64,000 nucleotides of DNA. Source: Streptomyces barkulensis (GTDB lineage Bacteria; Actinomycetota; Actinomycetes; Streptomycetales; Streptomycetaceae). Below, piece after piece: positions 38,401 to 46,532 of this stretch (position 1 is its first letter; each line of letters begins with the position of its first letter). The stretch covers positions 1 to 64,000 of the forward strand of contig NZ_PGSG01000028.1 of assembly GCF_002843305.1 (NCBI RefSeq), given 5' to 3'. Below the pieces are notes generated by a model. The model was given only the letters and a program-made list of their open reading frames with translations, was not told the DNA's origin and ran no database searches. Made by a program: the position numbers and the translations under genes.

Positions 38401-39141
38401 CGCGCCGACCACCACGGCGGCCCGCTGACCGTGTGCGGTGGCCTCGGCCAGCCGGGCCCGCATCCAGCGCTCGCGGCGCAGGTCCAGCTCCGGTACGCCG
38501 CCCGAGGCGGCCGCGTCCTCGCGCAGCGCCCACCCGGTGAGCAGGGCGGCCCGGCGCAGGGCCTCGGGCGGGGAGCCGGGAGCGGTCGCCTCGACGAGCC
38601 GGTCCCACAGGTCGTCCCCCGCGCGGCCCGTCAGCCGGGCCCGCAGGGCGGCGGCGAGACGGGGCCCGCCGGTTCGCCCTTCCCCGGCCCGCCGTCCCCA
38701 GGCCCACGCGGGGTCGGCGAGCGGCAGGTCGCAGGCGATCACCTCGACACCGCGCCGGGTGGCCCAGCGCACGGCGGCCAGCTCGGGCGAGAAGTCGGCG
38801 AACGGGTAGAACGCCGGCCCCCCGCCGCCGCTCCCGTCCGCGGGGACGGCGGCCAGTGCCACCGGGGCACGTGTCTCCTCGTGCCCCAGCCAGGGCAGCC
38901 ACCGCTGCATCTCGGCGGGCAGTTCGACCAGCAGCACCTCCGGCTCCGCCGCGTCCAGCAGCGCGGGCACGGCGGCGGCCAGGGAGGGCGCGTGGTGCCG
39001 TACGCCGACGAGGTAGGGCGCGGACGGGCCGGTGAGGGCGGCGAGCACCTCGCCGGGCGGGGCCGGCGCGGCAGGGGTGTCGGGGAGGGGAGAGCCTTCC
39101 GCGGTGGGGGAGACGGGGGCGGCCCCGTGGGAGAGTGACAC
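35473..39141 (-). CDS. DUF5682-VWA fusion protein (YehM + YehP-like)
   Basis: 1222 aa joining two functions. Residues ~40-900 are a DUF5682-type region (YLVGVRHHAPSLAAAVPALLDA, VLLVELPAEMQRWLPWL, AAVVVGAFHAPALVG). Residues ~1060-1222 are a von Willebrand A domain with intact MIDAS: DVSGSM near 1067, the GGGTH threonine and VVSDFEEG. E. coli keeps these as separate YehM and YehP. VWA proteins act as adaptors for MoxR ATPases. GTG 39141 is chosen because GGAGGG lies 9 bases upstream, right after the MoxR stop; the frame is open further through the MoxR gene but is a shadow there. A 15-bp repeat at 38312-38353 encodes GEAGV copies. Confidence 0.85.
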   Translation of the reverse strand: MSLSHGAAPVSPTAEGSPLPDTPAAPAPPGEVLAALTGPSAPYLVGVRHHAPSLAAAVPALLDAAEPEVLLVELPAEMQRWLPWLGHEETRAPVALAAVPADGSGGGGPAFYPFADFSPELAAVRWATRRGVEVIACDLPLADPAWAWGRRAGEGRTGGPRLAAALRARLTGRAGDDLWDRLVEATAPGSPPEALRRAALLTGWALREDAAASGGVPELDLRRERWMRARLAEATAHGQRAAVVVGAFHAPALVGQEAGQKHGGEAGVGEAGVGEAGTAAGAGLPAWTTSLIPYTYALLDERSGYPAGIRDPQWQDMVLHAAGDPAALTEALTRAAVRVCGELRSLGHPSGPADAREITRLASDLARLRGLPAAGRGELVEAVQAVLAQGEPYGRGRAVARAMERVLVGTRGGRPAPRAPRSGLAPAVEAEVARLGLPGPSSGGPGPSRNLRLDPLRSDLDRRRELLLRRLAVCGVPYGEAGQVVGTGGAEALTSRWEVRWTPATEAMLTAAGARGVTPAQAAEGVLRERRRLEREEGGPTAAQALEGLRQAAQCGLAGLADERLGEVADVLPRTGTLPELLAGLALLDRLRAGHVPGLGTESGREARAAAAAEPLTAAAVRQVDGLTGSEDPADARALLELSSRADLLGGIRLSGALARLSADGSHLMRGAAAAVRVLLGHEDARALGDRVASWVDGAADPGSRTALTARLGGLLTAAGPLLEAAPPALEPLLDRVTELPDRDFLDRLPALRGGFDTLSPAARDRLLAAVEERLGTTRVADTGGVDPAALAAWAEADLTARETLRSWGLPPGPDGAPAKDAREDAALGPAPGAPAAGGAAPPAAPSVPPAGDRLLAPADRWRLLLGRRTDRLPPSAAPLATALDELYGSGRGEGSRGELAGPAGGGGREAPYPGVREWSEELAALFGPGIREEVLAAAAEAGRRDVLAELDADAVRPSVDLLRTVLRHAGGLPEARLAALRPLVRRLVGELTRQLATRLRPALHGASLPRPGRRPGGGLDLPRTLRANLATARRGPDGTVRVIPERPVFRARGRRAADWRLVLVTDVSGSMEASTVWAALTASVLAGVPALSTHFLAFSTEVVDLTGHVDDPLSLLLEVSVGGGTHIAAGLRHARELVTVPSRTLVVVVSDFEEGYPLGGLLAEVRALVSAGCHVLGCASLDDTGRPRYSTSVAGQLVAAGMPVAALSPLELARWVGEKIA
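38312..38353. repeat. 15-bp in-gene tandem repeat
   Basis: Nearly three units of CCGGCCTCCCCGACG inside the DUF5682 region encode repeated Gly-Glu-Ala-Gly-Val. It stays in frame, so length changes would alter a flexible loop only. Confidence 0.7.
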
Positions 39142-39146
39142 GGCCG

Positions 39147-40355
39147 TCAGCCCTCCAGAACGGTGCGCAGGTCCCACAGGGTGCGCCAGGTGGCGGACCC
39201 CTGCTCGGCGCGGCGGCGCACCGGGCCGTCCCAGTAGCCGCGCAGCCGGGCGGCGTCGGCGGGGTCGTCCTTGCGGACCACGCCGAGCAGATGGCCCGGC
39301 AGCAGGGAGAGCACGTCCCGGTCGCCGGGGAAGTACGCCGCCGCCAGAGCCAGCGCCCCGGCCACGGACACCGCCTCCGCGGTGCTCATCACCGTCGACG
39401 GCCGCTCCACCTCCCAGCCCTCCGCGGAGCGGCCCTCGCGCAGGTCCCGGAACGCGGTGACCAGGGCCTCCAGCACGGCGTCGTCGACCCGGAACGGCGC
39501 CCCGGCCCGCTCCACGGACGCCCGCGCCTGGCCGCGCACCAGCGCGGTCTCCGCCTCCAGGTCCCCGATGGGGCCGACCGTCTCGAAGTTGAAGCGGCGC
39601 TTGAGGGCCGCGGACATCTCGGAGACGCCCTTGTCGCGGAGGTTGGCGGTGGCGATGAGGGTGAAACCGGGCGCCGCGTGCGCCAGGGCGTCCTCGGTAC
39701 CGGCCAGTTCGGGGACGGCGATCCGCCGCTCCGAGAGCAGCGACACCAGCGAGTCCTGCACCTCGGGCAGACAGCGGGTGACCTCCTCGACACGGGCGAC
39801 GGCGCCCCGGGACATGGCGGTCAGCACCGGGGAGGGCACGAGCGCCTGTCGGCTGGGCCCCTGCGCCAGCAGCAGCGCGTAGTTCCAGCCGTACCTGAGC
39901 TGGTCCTCGGTGGTGCCGGCCGTGCCCTGCACGGTCAGGCCGCTGGTGCCGCACACGGCGGCGGCCAGCAGCTCCGACAGCATCGACTTGGCGGTGCCGG
40001 GCTCGCCGACGAGCAGCAGACCGCGTTCCCCGGCCAGGGTCACCACGCACCGCTCGACCAGGGCGCGGTCGCCGACGAACTTGCCCTCGACCACCAGGCG
40101 GCGCGGCACCCCCTCGGGGGCCTCGGCGCCGTCGGGCAGCTTCAGGGCGGCGCCCCCGCTGCCCATCACGAACGTGACGACCGCGCGCGGGGTGAGCCGC
40201 CACGCGGGCGGTCGCGGTCCGCCGTCGTACGCGGCGAGGAAGGCCAGCTCGGTCGCGTACCGCTCCTCGGGCGGGACGATCTGGCGGGCCGGTGCGGAAG
40301 GGAGAGTGGTGGTCATGGGCGTTGTTTCTTCCGGGTGGGGGCGGGCGGTGGTCAT
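39147..40355 (-). CDS. MoxR-type AAA+ ATPase (YehL-like)
   Basis: 402 aa. Walker A LLVGEPGTAKSML (117-124 core), a weak Walker B (VARVEEVTRC), sensor-1 TLIATANLRDKG and arginine-finger region SAALKRRFNFETV. MoxR ATPases work with VWA proteins to remodel or activate client complexes; the VWA fusion gene follows by 5 bp. ATG 40355 overlaps the upstream stop (ATGA); a second ATG 13 codons in, preceded by GGAAGAA, is equally plausible (start 40316). Confidence 0.9.
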   Translation of the reverse strand: MTTARPHPEETTPMTTTLPSAPARQIVPPEERYATELAFLAAYDGGPRPPAWRLTPRAVVTFVMGSGGAALKLPDGAEAPEGVPRRLVVEGKFVGDRALVERCVVTLAGERGLLLVGEPGTAKSMLSELLAAAVCGTSGLTVQGTAGTTEDQLRYGWNYALLLAQGPSRQALVPSPVLTAMSRGAVARVEEVTRCLPEVQDSLVSLLSERRIAVPELAGTEDALAHAAPGFTLIATANLRDKGVSEMSAALKRRFNFETVGPIGDLEAETALVRGQARASVERAGAPFRVDDAVLEALVTAFRDLREGRSAEGWEVERPSTVMSTAEAVSVAGALALAAAYFPGDRDVLSLLPGHLLGVVRKDDPADAARLRGYWDGPVRRRAEQGSATWRTLWDLRTVLEG

Positions 40356-43300
40356 CGGCGGCCCTTGCGGCCGGCGCGGGTGGCGCGGGTGGTGAGTTCC
40401 TCGTAGGCCGGGGCGTCACCGCCGCGGACGCGGTCCCACGCGCGCTCGAACAGTTCGGGCACCGGCACCAGGGGCACCGCGCGGGAGCGGTCGGGGACCG
40501 GGTACAGGCCCTGCTTCCAGATCTCCACCGGCAGCGCGGGCGACTTCAGGTCGAGCCAGCCGCAGGGCAGGAAGAGGGTGCGCCCGGCGCGCGCCCGCTT
40601 CGCCTCGACGACCAGGTTCGTGGCCGCCAGTTCGGCGCGGGCCTTCTTCATACGGGCGGGCTTCCAGCCCGTCCAGCGGGCGATGTTGCGGTCCGTCGGA
40701 TCGGGCAGGGCCAGCAGTTGCAGGTAGAGCGCCGCCGCGTCCCGGCCCAGGCCGTGAGTCTCGGCGGCCTCGGCGACCAGTCCGGGCACGGTGCCGACCG
40801 GGTCCTGGGCGTACCCGGCGGGCTCCCCGGAACCGGCTCCGGCCGAGAGGGCGCGGGCGAGCCCGTCGCCGAGGAGGGTCCGCAGCGCCCGCAGGCCCCC
40901 GCTCCGCTCCGGTCCGACGATCCCCTCGAGCAGCCCGAACACGGGGTCGTCCGCGCCGGTGAGGCCGCCCGGGCGGAGCAGGACGGCTTCCTGGCCGCCG
41001 TACCCGGGGCACAGCACCAGCGCCTCGCCCGCATCCGTCAGGCCGCGCGCGCCCGCGCCGCCGGTGGCGGGCAGCCCGTACGCCTTGCGCAGCTCGACGG
41101 CGGACGGCGAGCCCTTCTGCGCCCACGACAGGCCCAGGTCCAGCAGCAGACCCGGGTCCGCGACGCGGCGGCGCAGCGCGGCCAGCCCCTCCGGCAGGGC
41201 GGCGCGCAGCGGGTGCCCGTACGGCAGTTGGTAGGAGAGACCGGCCAGGGCGGTCACGGCGTGTGCCAGGTCGTACCGTCCGGGCAGCGCCGCGGGATCC
41301 TCCGCCACCAGATTGCCGTCCCTGTCGGGCCGCTGCACAGTGGTGCGGCTGATCCAGGGGGTGCGGTGCGGGTTGAGCACCTCCTCGGCGGAATCGGCGG
41401 GCAGGCCCGAAAGGAGGAACTCCTCGGCTGTGTCCTCGGGCAGGCGGACGAACCCGGTCAGGCGCTCGGCCCACACCCGGCCCGCCGCGTCCGTGTCCGG
41501 CCCGGACGTCCACAGGTCGCCGGGGTCCTTCGGCAGCAGCGCGCCGGCGAGCGCCGTCAGATCGCCGGGCTCCAGCGACTCCAGCAGCGCGTCGCCGAGC
41601 TTCTTGTGCCGCGGCTTCAGCGCGGTGACGGCGGCCGCCTCGCCGGTGAGCAGCGACGGCTTCCCGGCCAGCAGCAGAGCCGCCTGCACGGGGCCCACGC
41701 CGCCCCGTGTCGCTGTGGCCAGGGCGGCGGGCGCCTCCGGCCGCCAGGGCGCGGGACCCTTGTCCCGGATCAGCCCGGTCACCGCGGTCAGCGCTTCCGC
41801 GGGGAAGACCGGTGGGTGAGCGCTCTCCTCCCTCAGCGCGAAGTGCGCGACCGCGCCGAACGAACCGGCCGGGTCGTACTCCAGCGCCAGCCAGCTGATA
41901 TGCCCGTCGCGGTGGTGGTCGACGCCCTGGCAGCGCAGGATGACGACGGTGCGGCCGTCCCGGCGCAGCACCTGGCCGGTGCGCCTCTGCCCGTTATGCG
42001 GTTCGCTCAGCACGATCTCGCGCAGCGCACCCCCGGGTGCGGCCATCGGTCCCTCCGCGACCGCCTCGAACAGCAGCAGCAGCGCCCGGCGGTGCGCCTC
42101 GGGCAGGGCCGGGGAGGCGGCGCGGTAGGCGAGCGGACGCAGCATGTCCAGCACGGGCAGCCACACCACGCCGTCGCCCGGGACGGTGAGGTCCTCACTG
42201 CGCCACCCGCCGGCGGACCCGGCGAGCCGGGCGGACTCGGGCAGGGGCCTGCCGTCGGCGGGCTCGCCGGACAGGACGCGGTTCACGGTGCGTATCTGGC
42301 GCAGCGCGCTCCAGGACTGCCCGCCGCCCCACCAGCCGTACAGCGTGACGAGACCCATGACCGCCTCGCGCAGCGTTTGGTCGTCGCCGTCCTCGGGGCT
42401 GTAGTCGGCGAACAAGCCCTCGGCGCGTCTGCGCTCCGCCCCGGTCGGCTCCGCCGGGGGCGACACGAAGGCGGCGACGGCCCCCGCCAGGCGCAGCGCC
42501 GCGTGTACGTGGCCGGCGACGCCGGCGAGCAGGCGGGGCTCGGTGAGGGAGGGCAGAAGGCGGGAGACGACCTTCCGCAGCACCTCGTCGGAGGTCGGAC
42601 CGGCGGGTTCGCCCGCACCGGCCCCCGCACCGGTCCCCGCGGTGCTCCGCGGCCCGGCCCGCCGGCCGCCGGCCGCCTTCACCGGTACGGCCGCCGCCCT
42701 GAACGCCGCCTTGATCTTCGCCTCCCGCTCCGCCAGCGCCCGGGCACCGGCGCGCAGCAGCTCACCGGCCTGCTCGTCGCTCAGCGCCCGCAGGACCGCC
42801 GAGGAGCCTTCGTCGCGGGGCCGCAGCGCGTGCCAGAAGTCGACCGGCGGGACCAGCCGCGTGCCGGCGGCGGACTCGCCGCCCCGCTCCAGCGGCGTCA
42901 CCCGGCCCGACTCCCACACGCCGCCGTTGTCACCGCCGGCGTACAGGGCTATGTGACGGTACTGGGCGACCAGGACGGGCTCGGCGCCGCCGGGCAGCCG
43001 CAGCGCGCCGAGCGGAACGCCCGGCGTCCGGCCGCCCGCCGCCGGCAGGGTGACGGTCCGGCCGTCCGGCGTACCGGCGGTGGTGCGGGCCCGGTCGCCC
43101 TCGCCCTCGGTGCGCACCCAGCGGCCCAGGACCGTGCCGTCGGTGCCCAGCGGGCTGTGCTCCAGACCGGGCTGGAGGGGCAGCACCGCGCAGTGCCCCT
43201 GGAGCAGGGTGGCGCCCTCGCTGATGCCGGACCGCAGGAACGCGGGCAGCGAGGCGCGCCCGTGGGTGCCGGTGACCGGGTCGTACTCGAGCCACACCTG

Positions 43301-45523
43301 CTGCCGTCCCTGCCGCCCCTGGCGCCAGTGGGAGGTGCCGTCCCCCAGTACGGGGCGGCCGGGCGGCAGGACCGTGTCGCCGGCGTGCAGGGCGCGCCCG
43401 CCGGTGGCGCGGCCGCCGCCCGGCAGGGGGATGGAGGTCTCGCCCGTGTCGTCGTCGTACCAGTGCGGGAGCCTCTCGCCGCCGAGCGGGAACACCTCGG
43501 TGGGGCGGGCCGACCAGTAGCCGTGCTGCTTGCCGTCCTGCCGCCATATCACCAGCAGTTCGCCGTCGGTGTAGCGGAACGACGGGCGGCTCCAGCGGTC
43601 GGGCTCCACCGGAAGCCGCAGATCGTGCTCCAGCAGGATGTCCTCGGGGCCCACGACGATCGCCTTGTGCCGGCGGGAGAGGATCAGCGCCGGCCAGGCC
43701 TCGTGGACGGTGAGCGTGTCGTCGCGGTCGCGCCCGGTCCGTGTCTGCTCGTCCAGGCGCCGCAGCGCCTCCTCCAGGGCGGGCCAGCCCAGTTCGTCCA
43801 GAATGCCGGCGCGCAGGGTGCGGCCCAGCAGCGGTGCGGCGTCGAACGCGGCGGCCCCGGCGACGGCCCGCGGGCCGACTCGGGTGGCGACCGCCTGGAA
43901 CGGGCGCAGCCGTTCCAGTGCCGCGCGTGCGGCGGGCAGGCCGGCCGCGGCGGCCAGTTCCCCGGCCGCGTCGTCCAGCCACTCGCGCAGCACGTCGGCG
44001 AGTACGGGGTGCCCGGCCAGCTCCTCCATCAGCCCGCCGCCGAGGCGGTGGCCGCTCAGATTCCCCACGGAGTGGTACAGCAGGCGCCGGCAGCGCGGGT
44101 CGGCCGCGACGGCCGTCAGGTCCCGCCGCCCGGTCCGGGTGTCCCGCAGCCACCGGTCGACCGGGAGGAGGACGCCCTTGCGGGCCTCCGGCAGCGTCAG
44201 CGGTACGCCCCGCGCCACGCACAGGTCCAGCAGGTCGAGGTCGGCGGCGGCGTTCCAGCGGCCCGTGAAGAGGTCCACGGGGCGGCCCTGGGCTCGCAGG
44301 CGCGGTGCCATGCGCTCCACGAGGGCGAGGGTGGCCGGTGAGCGGCCGCCGACGGACGAGCCGCGCTTGCGGTGCAGCGCCCAGCGGCTGAGCCAGTCCG
44401 CCGTGTCGACCCCGCCCGTGCCGGCCTCGTCCGCGTCGCCCCCGCCCGCGTCGGCCTCCGCTCCGTCCGCCCCGGCCTCGCCCGTCAGCAGCCGGTCGGC
44501 GCCGGCCTCGGCGAGCAGCGTCAGCCAGAACTCGTCGTCCTCGGCGGAGCGGCCCAGCCCGGCCGGCATGATCTCCAGCAGCCGGCCCCGTACGGCGGGC
44601 CGCTGCCCGGCCAGGGTGGCCAGCGTGGCCCGGTAGGCGTTCCAGAAGGACGCGGGGGCCCGTACCGCCGCGGGCGACGCGAGCAGATCCCCCACCAGAG
44701 CGCACTCCTCGGCGACCTGGTCCAGCCCCGCCGCCCTGATCAGACGGCGCGCGTCCTGCGGCAGGGAGGCGTACGGCGGCATGCCCGCCGCGCAGCGCTC
44801 CACGGTCAGCTGCCGGAACTGCGTCCACGCCTCGGCCGGGGTCAGCCGCGCCGCGAGGGCCTTCACATGCTCCTTGAGCGCCTTGACCGTCAGAGCCCCG
44901 GCGAAGGCGAACTCCAGAAACACCGCCCGCTGCCGCTCCTCGTCCACGGGCAGCGCGTGCACCCGCTCCGCCTCGCGGGCCTTGCCGAAGAAGGCCGCCG
45001 CGTAGGTGGTGTTCTCGTGCCGGAGGAAGACGCGGGCGGCCTGCTCGTAGAAGGTGGGCAGGAAGTGCGGCACGGCCCGGCCGAGCCGCTCGCCGAGCTC
45101 CTCGAAGCCCTCCTTCGCCGCACCGGGGCGGGACTTGGCCTGCCGGGCGAGCCGCTCGACGTCCCTGACCAGCGCCAGTGCGTGGTGGCCGTTCGCCGGG
45201 TCGTTGACCAGTGCCCACGCGGGGAAACCCAGGGTCTCCCTGCGCACCTGCCCGACCTCGGGGGTCTCCGGTTCCCGGACCAGCCCGAGGAAGTCCAGGG
45301 CGAGATCCTCGGCCTCGCCGAGCGTGCCCGGCACCAGCCTCACGATCCTGCGCTCGTCCAGCGCGGGATGGGTGTAGGCGCGGACGGTGAGGACGTCGGC
45401 GTCCTCCCGGTCCGTGGTGCCCACCGGCAGCACGGCGCCGGCCTCCAGCAGCGCGGCGCAGGTGGCCTCGTCGTAGATGGCGCCTTCGTATGCGCCGTAT
45501 GCGGTGCCGTCGTACGCCGTCAT
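40352..45523 (-). CDS. Giant DUF4132-type protein (YehI/MolR-like)
   Basis: 1723 aa, mostly helical and without TM segments. The middle (~1090-1300) carries DUF4132-like blocks (LRREGLF-like ERRRAEGLFADYSPED, LVTLYGWWGGGQSW, VVWLPVLDMLRPLAYRA). The C-terminus ends in a winged-helix-like part (DPTDRNIARWTGWKPARMKKARAELAATNLVV). In E. coli the DUF4132 protein YehI is encoded beside yehL-M-P-Q. ATG 45523 overlaps the preceding stop by 4 bp; the frame is open 289 codons further upstream but overlaps a better gene. Function unknown. Confidence 0.82.
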   Translation of the reverse strand: MTAYDGTAYGAYEGAIYDEATCAALLEAGAVLPVGTTDREDADVLTVRAYTHPALDERRIVRLVPGTLGEAEDLALDFLGLVREPETPEVGQVRRETLGFPAWALVNDPANGHHALALVRDVERLARQAKSRPGAAKEGFEELGERLGRAVPHFLPTFYEQAARVFLRHENTTYAAAFFGKAREAERVHALPVDEERQRAVFLEFAFAGALTVKALKEHVKALAARLTPAEAWTQFRQLTVERCAAGMPPYASLPQDARRLIRAAGLDQVAEECALVGDLLASPAAVRAPASFWNAYRATLATLAGQRPAVRGRLLEIMPAGLGRSAEDDEFWLTLLAEAGADRLLTGEAGADGAEADAGGGDADEAGTGGVDTADWLSRWALHRKRGSSVGGRSPATLALVERMAPRLRAQGRPVDLFTGRWNAAADLDLLDLCVARGVPLTLPEARKGVLLPVDRWLRDTRTGRRDLTAVAADPRCRRLLYHSVGNLSGHRLGGGLMEELAGHPVLADVLREWLDDAAGELAAAAGLPAARAALERLRPFQAVATRVGPRAVAGAAAFDAAPLLGRTLRAGILDELGWPALEEALRRLDEQTRTGRDRDDTLTVHEAWPALILSRRHKAIVVGPEDILLEHDLRLPVEPDRWSRPSFRYTDGELLVIWRQDGKQHGYWSARPTEVFPLGGERLPHWYDDDTGETSIPLPGGGRATGGRALHAGDTVLPPGRPVLGDGTSHWRQGRQGRQQVWLEYDPVTGTHGRASLPAFLRSGISEGATLLQGHCAVLPLQPGLEHSPLGTDGTVLGRWVRTEGEGDRARTTAGTPDGRTVTLPAAGGRTPGVPLGALRLPGGAEPVLVAQYRHIALYAGGDNGGVWESGRVTPLERGGESAAGTRLVPPVDFWHALRPRDEGSSAVLRALSDEQAGELLRAGARALAEREAKIKAAFRAAAVPVKAAGGRRAGPRSTAGTGAGAGAGEPAGPTSDEVLRKVVSRLLPSLTEPRLLAGVAGHVHAALRLAGAVAAFVSPPAEPTGAERRRAEGLFADYSPEDGDDQTLREAVMGLVTLYGWWGGGQSWSALRQIRTVNRVLSGEPADGRPLPESARLAGSAGGWRSEDLTVPGDGVVWLPVLDMLRPLAYRAASPALPEAHRRALLLLFEAVAEGPMAAPGGALREIVLSEPHNGQRRTGQVLRRDGRTVVILRCQGVDHHRDGHISWLALEYDPAGSFGAVAHFALREESAHPPVFPAEALTAVTGLIRDKGPAPWRPEAPAALATATRGGVGPVQAALLLAGKPSLLTGEAAAVTALKPRHKKLGDALLESLEPGDLTALAGALLPKDPGDLWTSGPDTDAAGRVWAERLTGFVRLPEDTAEEFLLSGLPADSAEEVLNPHRTPWISRTTVQRPDRDGNLVAEDPAALPGRYDLAHAVTALAGLSYQLPYGHPLRAALPEGLAALRRRVADPGLLLDLGLSWAQKGSPSAVELRKAYGLPATGGAGARGLTDAGEALVLCPGYGGQEAVLLRPGGLTGADDPVFGLLEGIVGPERSGGLRALRTLLGDGLARALSAGAGSGEPAGYAQDPVGTVPGLVAEAAETHGLGRDAAALYLQLLALPDPTDRNIARWTGWKPARMKKARAELAATNLVVEAKRARAGRTLFLPCGWLDLKSPALPVEIWKQGLYPVPDRSRAVPLVPVPELFERAWDRVRGGDAPAYEELTTRATRAGRKGRR

Positions 45524-46374
45524 GCCGCACGCTCCTCGTCCTCGATGTCGCGCCCGGCGTACAGCGCGGCCGCCATACGCATGCCCTCCGACCAGGCCAC
45601 CGGCCCGACCTGACCCAGCCTCAGCACCCGGCCGGCCGGGTCGGTGAAGACCAGGGAGCCGGTCTCCGTCTCCTCGTAGCCGTCGTAGTCGCCGATCCAC
45701 ACCCGGGCCTCGACACCGCGGCCGCCCTCCAGCACGGAGCACACCGCGTGGCCGCCGCGCACGCGGTAGCCCAGCTGGGCGGCCCGCCCGTGCAGGAACC
45801 TCAGCTCCTTGAAGGTGCCGCCCGCGTAGTCCTCGACGGAAGTCGCCTCGGCGTCCGTCGCCGCGGGCCTGCGCCACACCTCCCGGAAGAGCTGTTGGGC
45901 ACGCTGCTCGACGCCCAGCTCGACGGCGAACTCGCGCAACTCCTCCAGCTCCTCCAGCAGCACCGGGTGCGGCAGGCGGACCAGGCCGGGGGTGAGACGG
46001 ACGGTGTCGCCGTCGAGGTCGACCACACCGAGGCCGCGCTCGGGATCGGCGTCCCGCAGGAACCCGGCCACCTCCCCGTCCGCCCCCGTGACCACCATGT
46101 CGCGCAGAGCGGCCTGCCAGGCCGGATCCGGCCACACCCGTGCCAGGACCGCGAACGGCACCGGCAGCGAGCGCACCATCCACCGCTCCACATCGGCCAG
46201 GCACTGCCGCTCGTGCCGCTCCAGCCACTCGGCGAGCTGACGCAGTCCCACCACCGCCGGATCGTCGGCGATCTTCGGCGGTACGGACTTCAGCCGCCGT
46301 CCGGCCGCGTTGCGGCACACCACCTTTCCGTCGTCGAGGGCGACCTCGTAGCCGCCGGCCGACACCCACCCCAT
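45520..46374 (-). CDS. Small DUF4132/WGR-neighbour protein
   Basis: 284 aa, first gene of the yeh-like locus. It starts MGWVSAGGYEVALDDGKVVCRNAAGRRLKSVPPKI, which resembles the short beta domain that often precedes DUF4132, then a helical segment (LRQLAEWLERHERQC) and a C-terminal region found in DUF4132 proteins (ELRFLHGRAAQLGYRVRGG, SLVFTDPAGRVLRLGQVGPVAWSEGMRMAAALY). GGGGAGG lies 6 bases before ATG 46374. ATGA coupling to the giant protein suggests the two act together. Confidence 0.75.
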   Translation of the reverse strand: MGWVSAGGYEVALDDGKVVCRNAAGRRLKSVPPKIADDPAVVGLRQLAEWLERHERQCLADVERWMVRSLPVPFAVLARVWPDPAWQAALRDMVVTGADGEVAGFLRDADPERGLGVVDLDGDTVRLTPGLVRLPHPVLLEELEELREFAVELGVEQRAQQLFREVWRRPAATDAEATSVEDYAGGTFKELRFLHGRAAQLGYRVRGGHAVCSVLEGGRGVEARVWIGDYDGYEETETGSLVFTDPAGRVLRLGQVGPVAWSEGMRMAAALYAGRDIEDEERAA

Positions 46375-46532
46375 ACGTGCCTCCCCGCACCCGCAGTGAT
46401 CAAGTGACGGGAACTGTAGGGCAGGCCTCTGACACCGGCGCCGACGAGCGGGCCCGGCCGGGTGCGGGCGAAGCGGCGGGGGTGACGGGCGGTGAGGTTT
46501 TGCGCCGTCACCCCTGCCGCCGTACGCGCAGG

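Noticed and set aside
35617..39138. 1173-codon open frame on + antisense to the DUF5682-VWA gene
   Set aside because: Low-complexity Gly/Gln/Arg product and no homology-like motifs, while the minus strand carries intact MIDAS and DUF5682 blocks.
39142..40419. Upstream in-frame extension that would give a 1648-aa VWA protein
   Set aside because: The extension overlaps the whole MoxR ATPase gene in another frame and is Arg/Gly-rich; GTG 39141 with GGAGGG is the better start.
40292..44341. 1349-codon open frame on + antisense to the DUF4132 gene
   Set aside because: Same reason: compositional shadow, no plausible start context, and the opposite strand encodes the recognisable protein.
45524..46390. 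Upstream extension giving a 2012-aa DUF4132 protein
   Set aside because: It overlaps the coupled 284-aa gene, which has a strong SD and family-like sequence.
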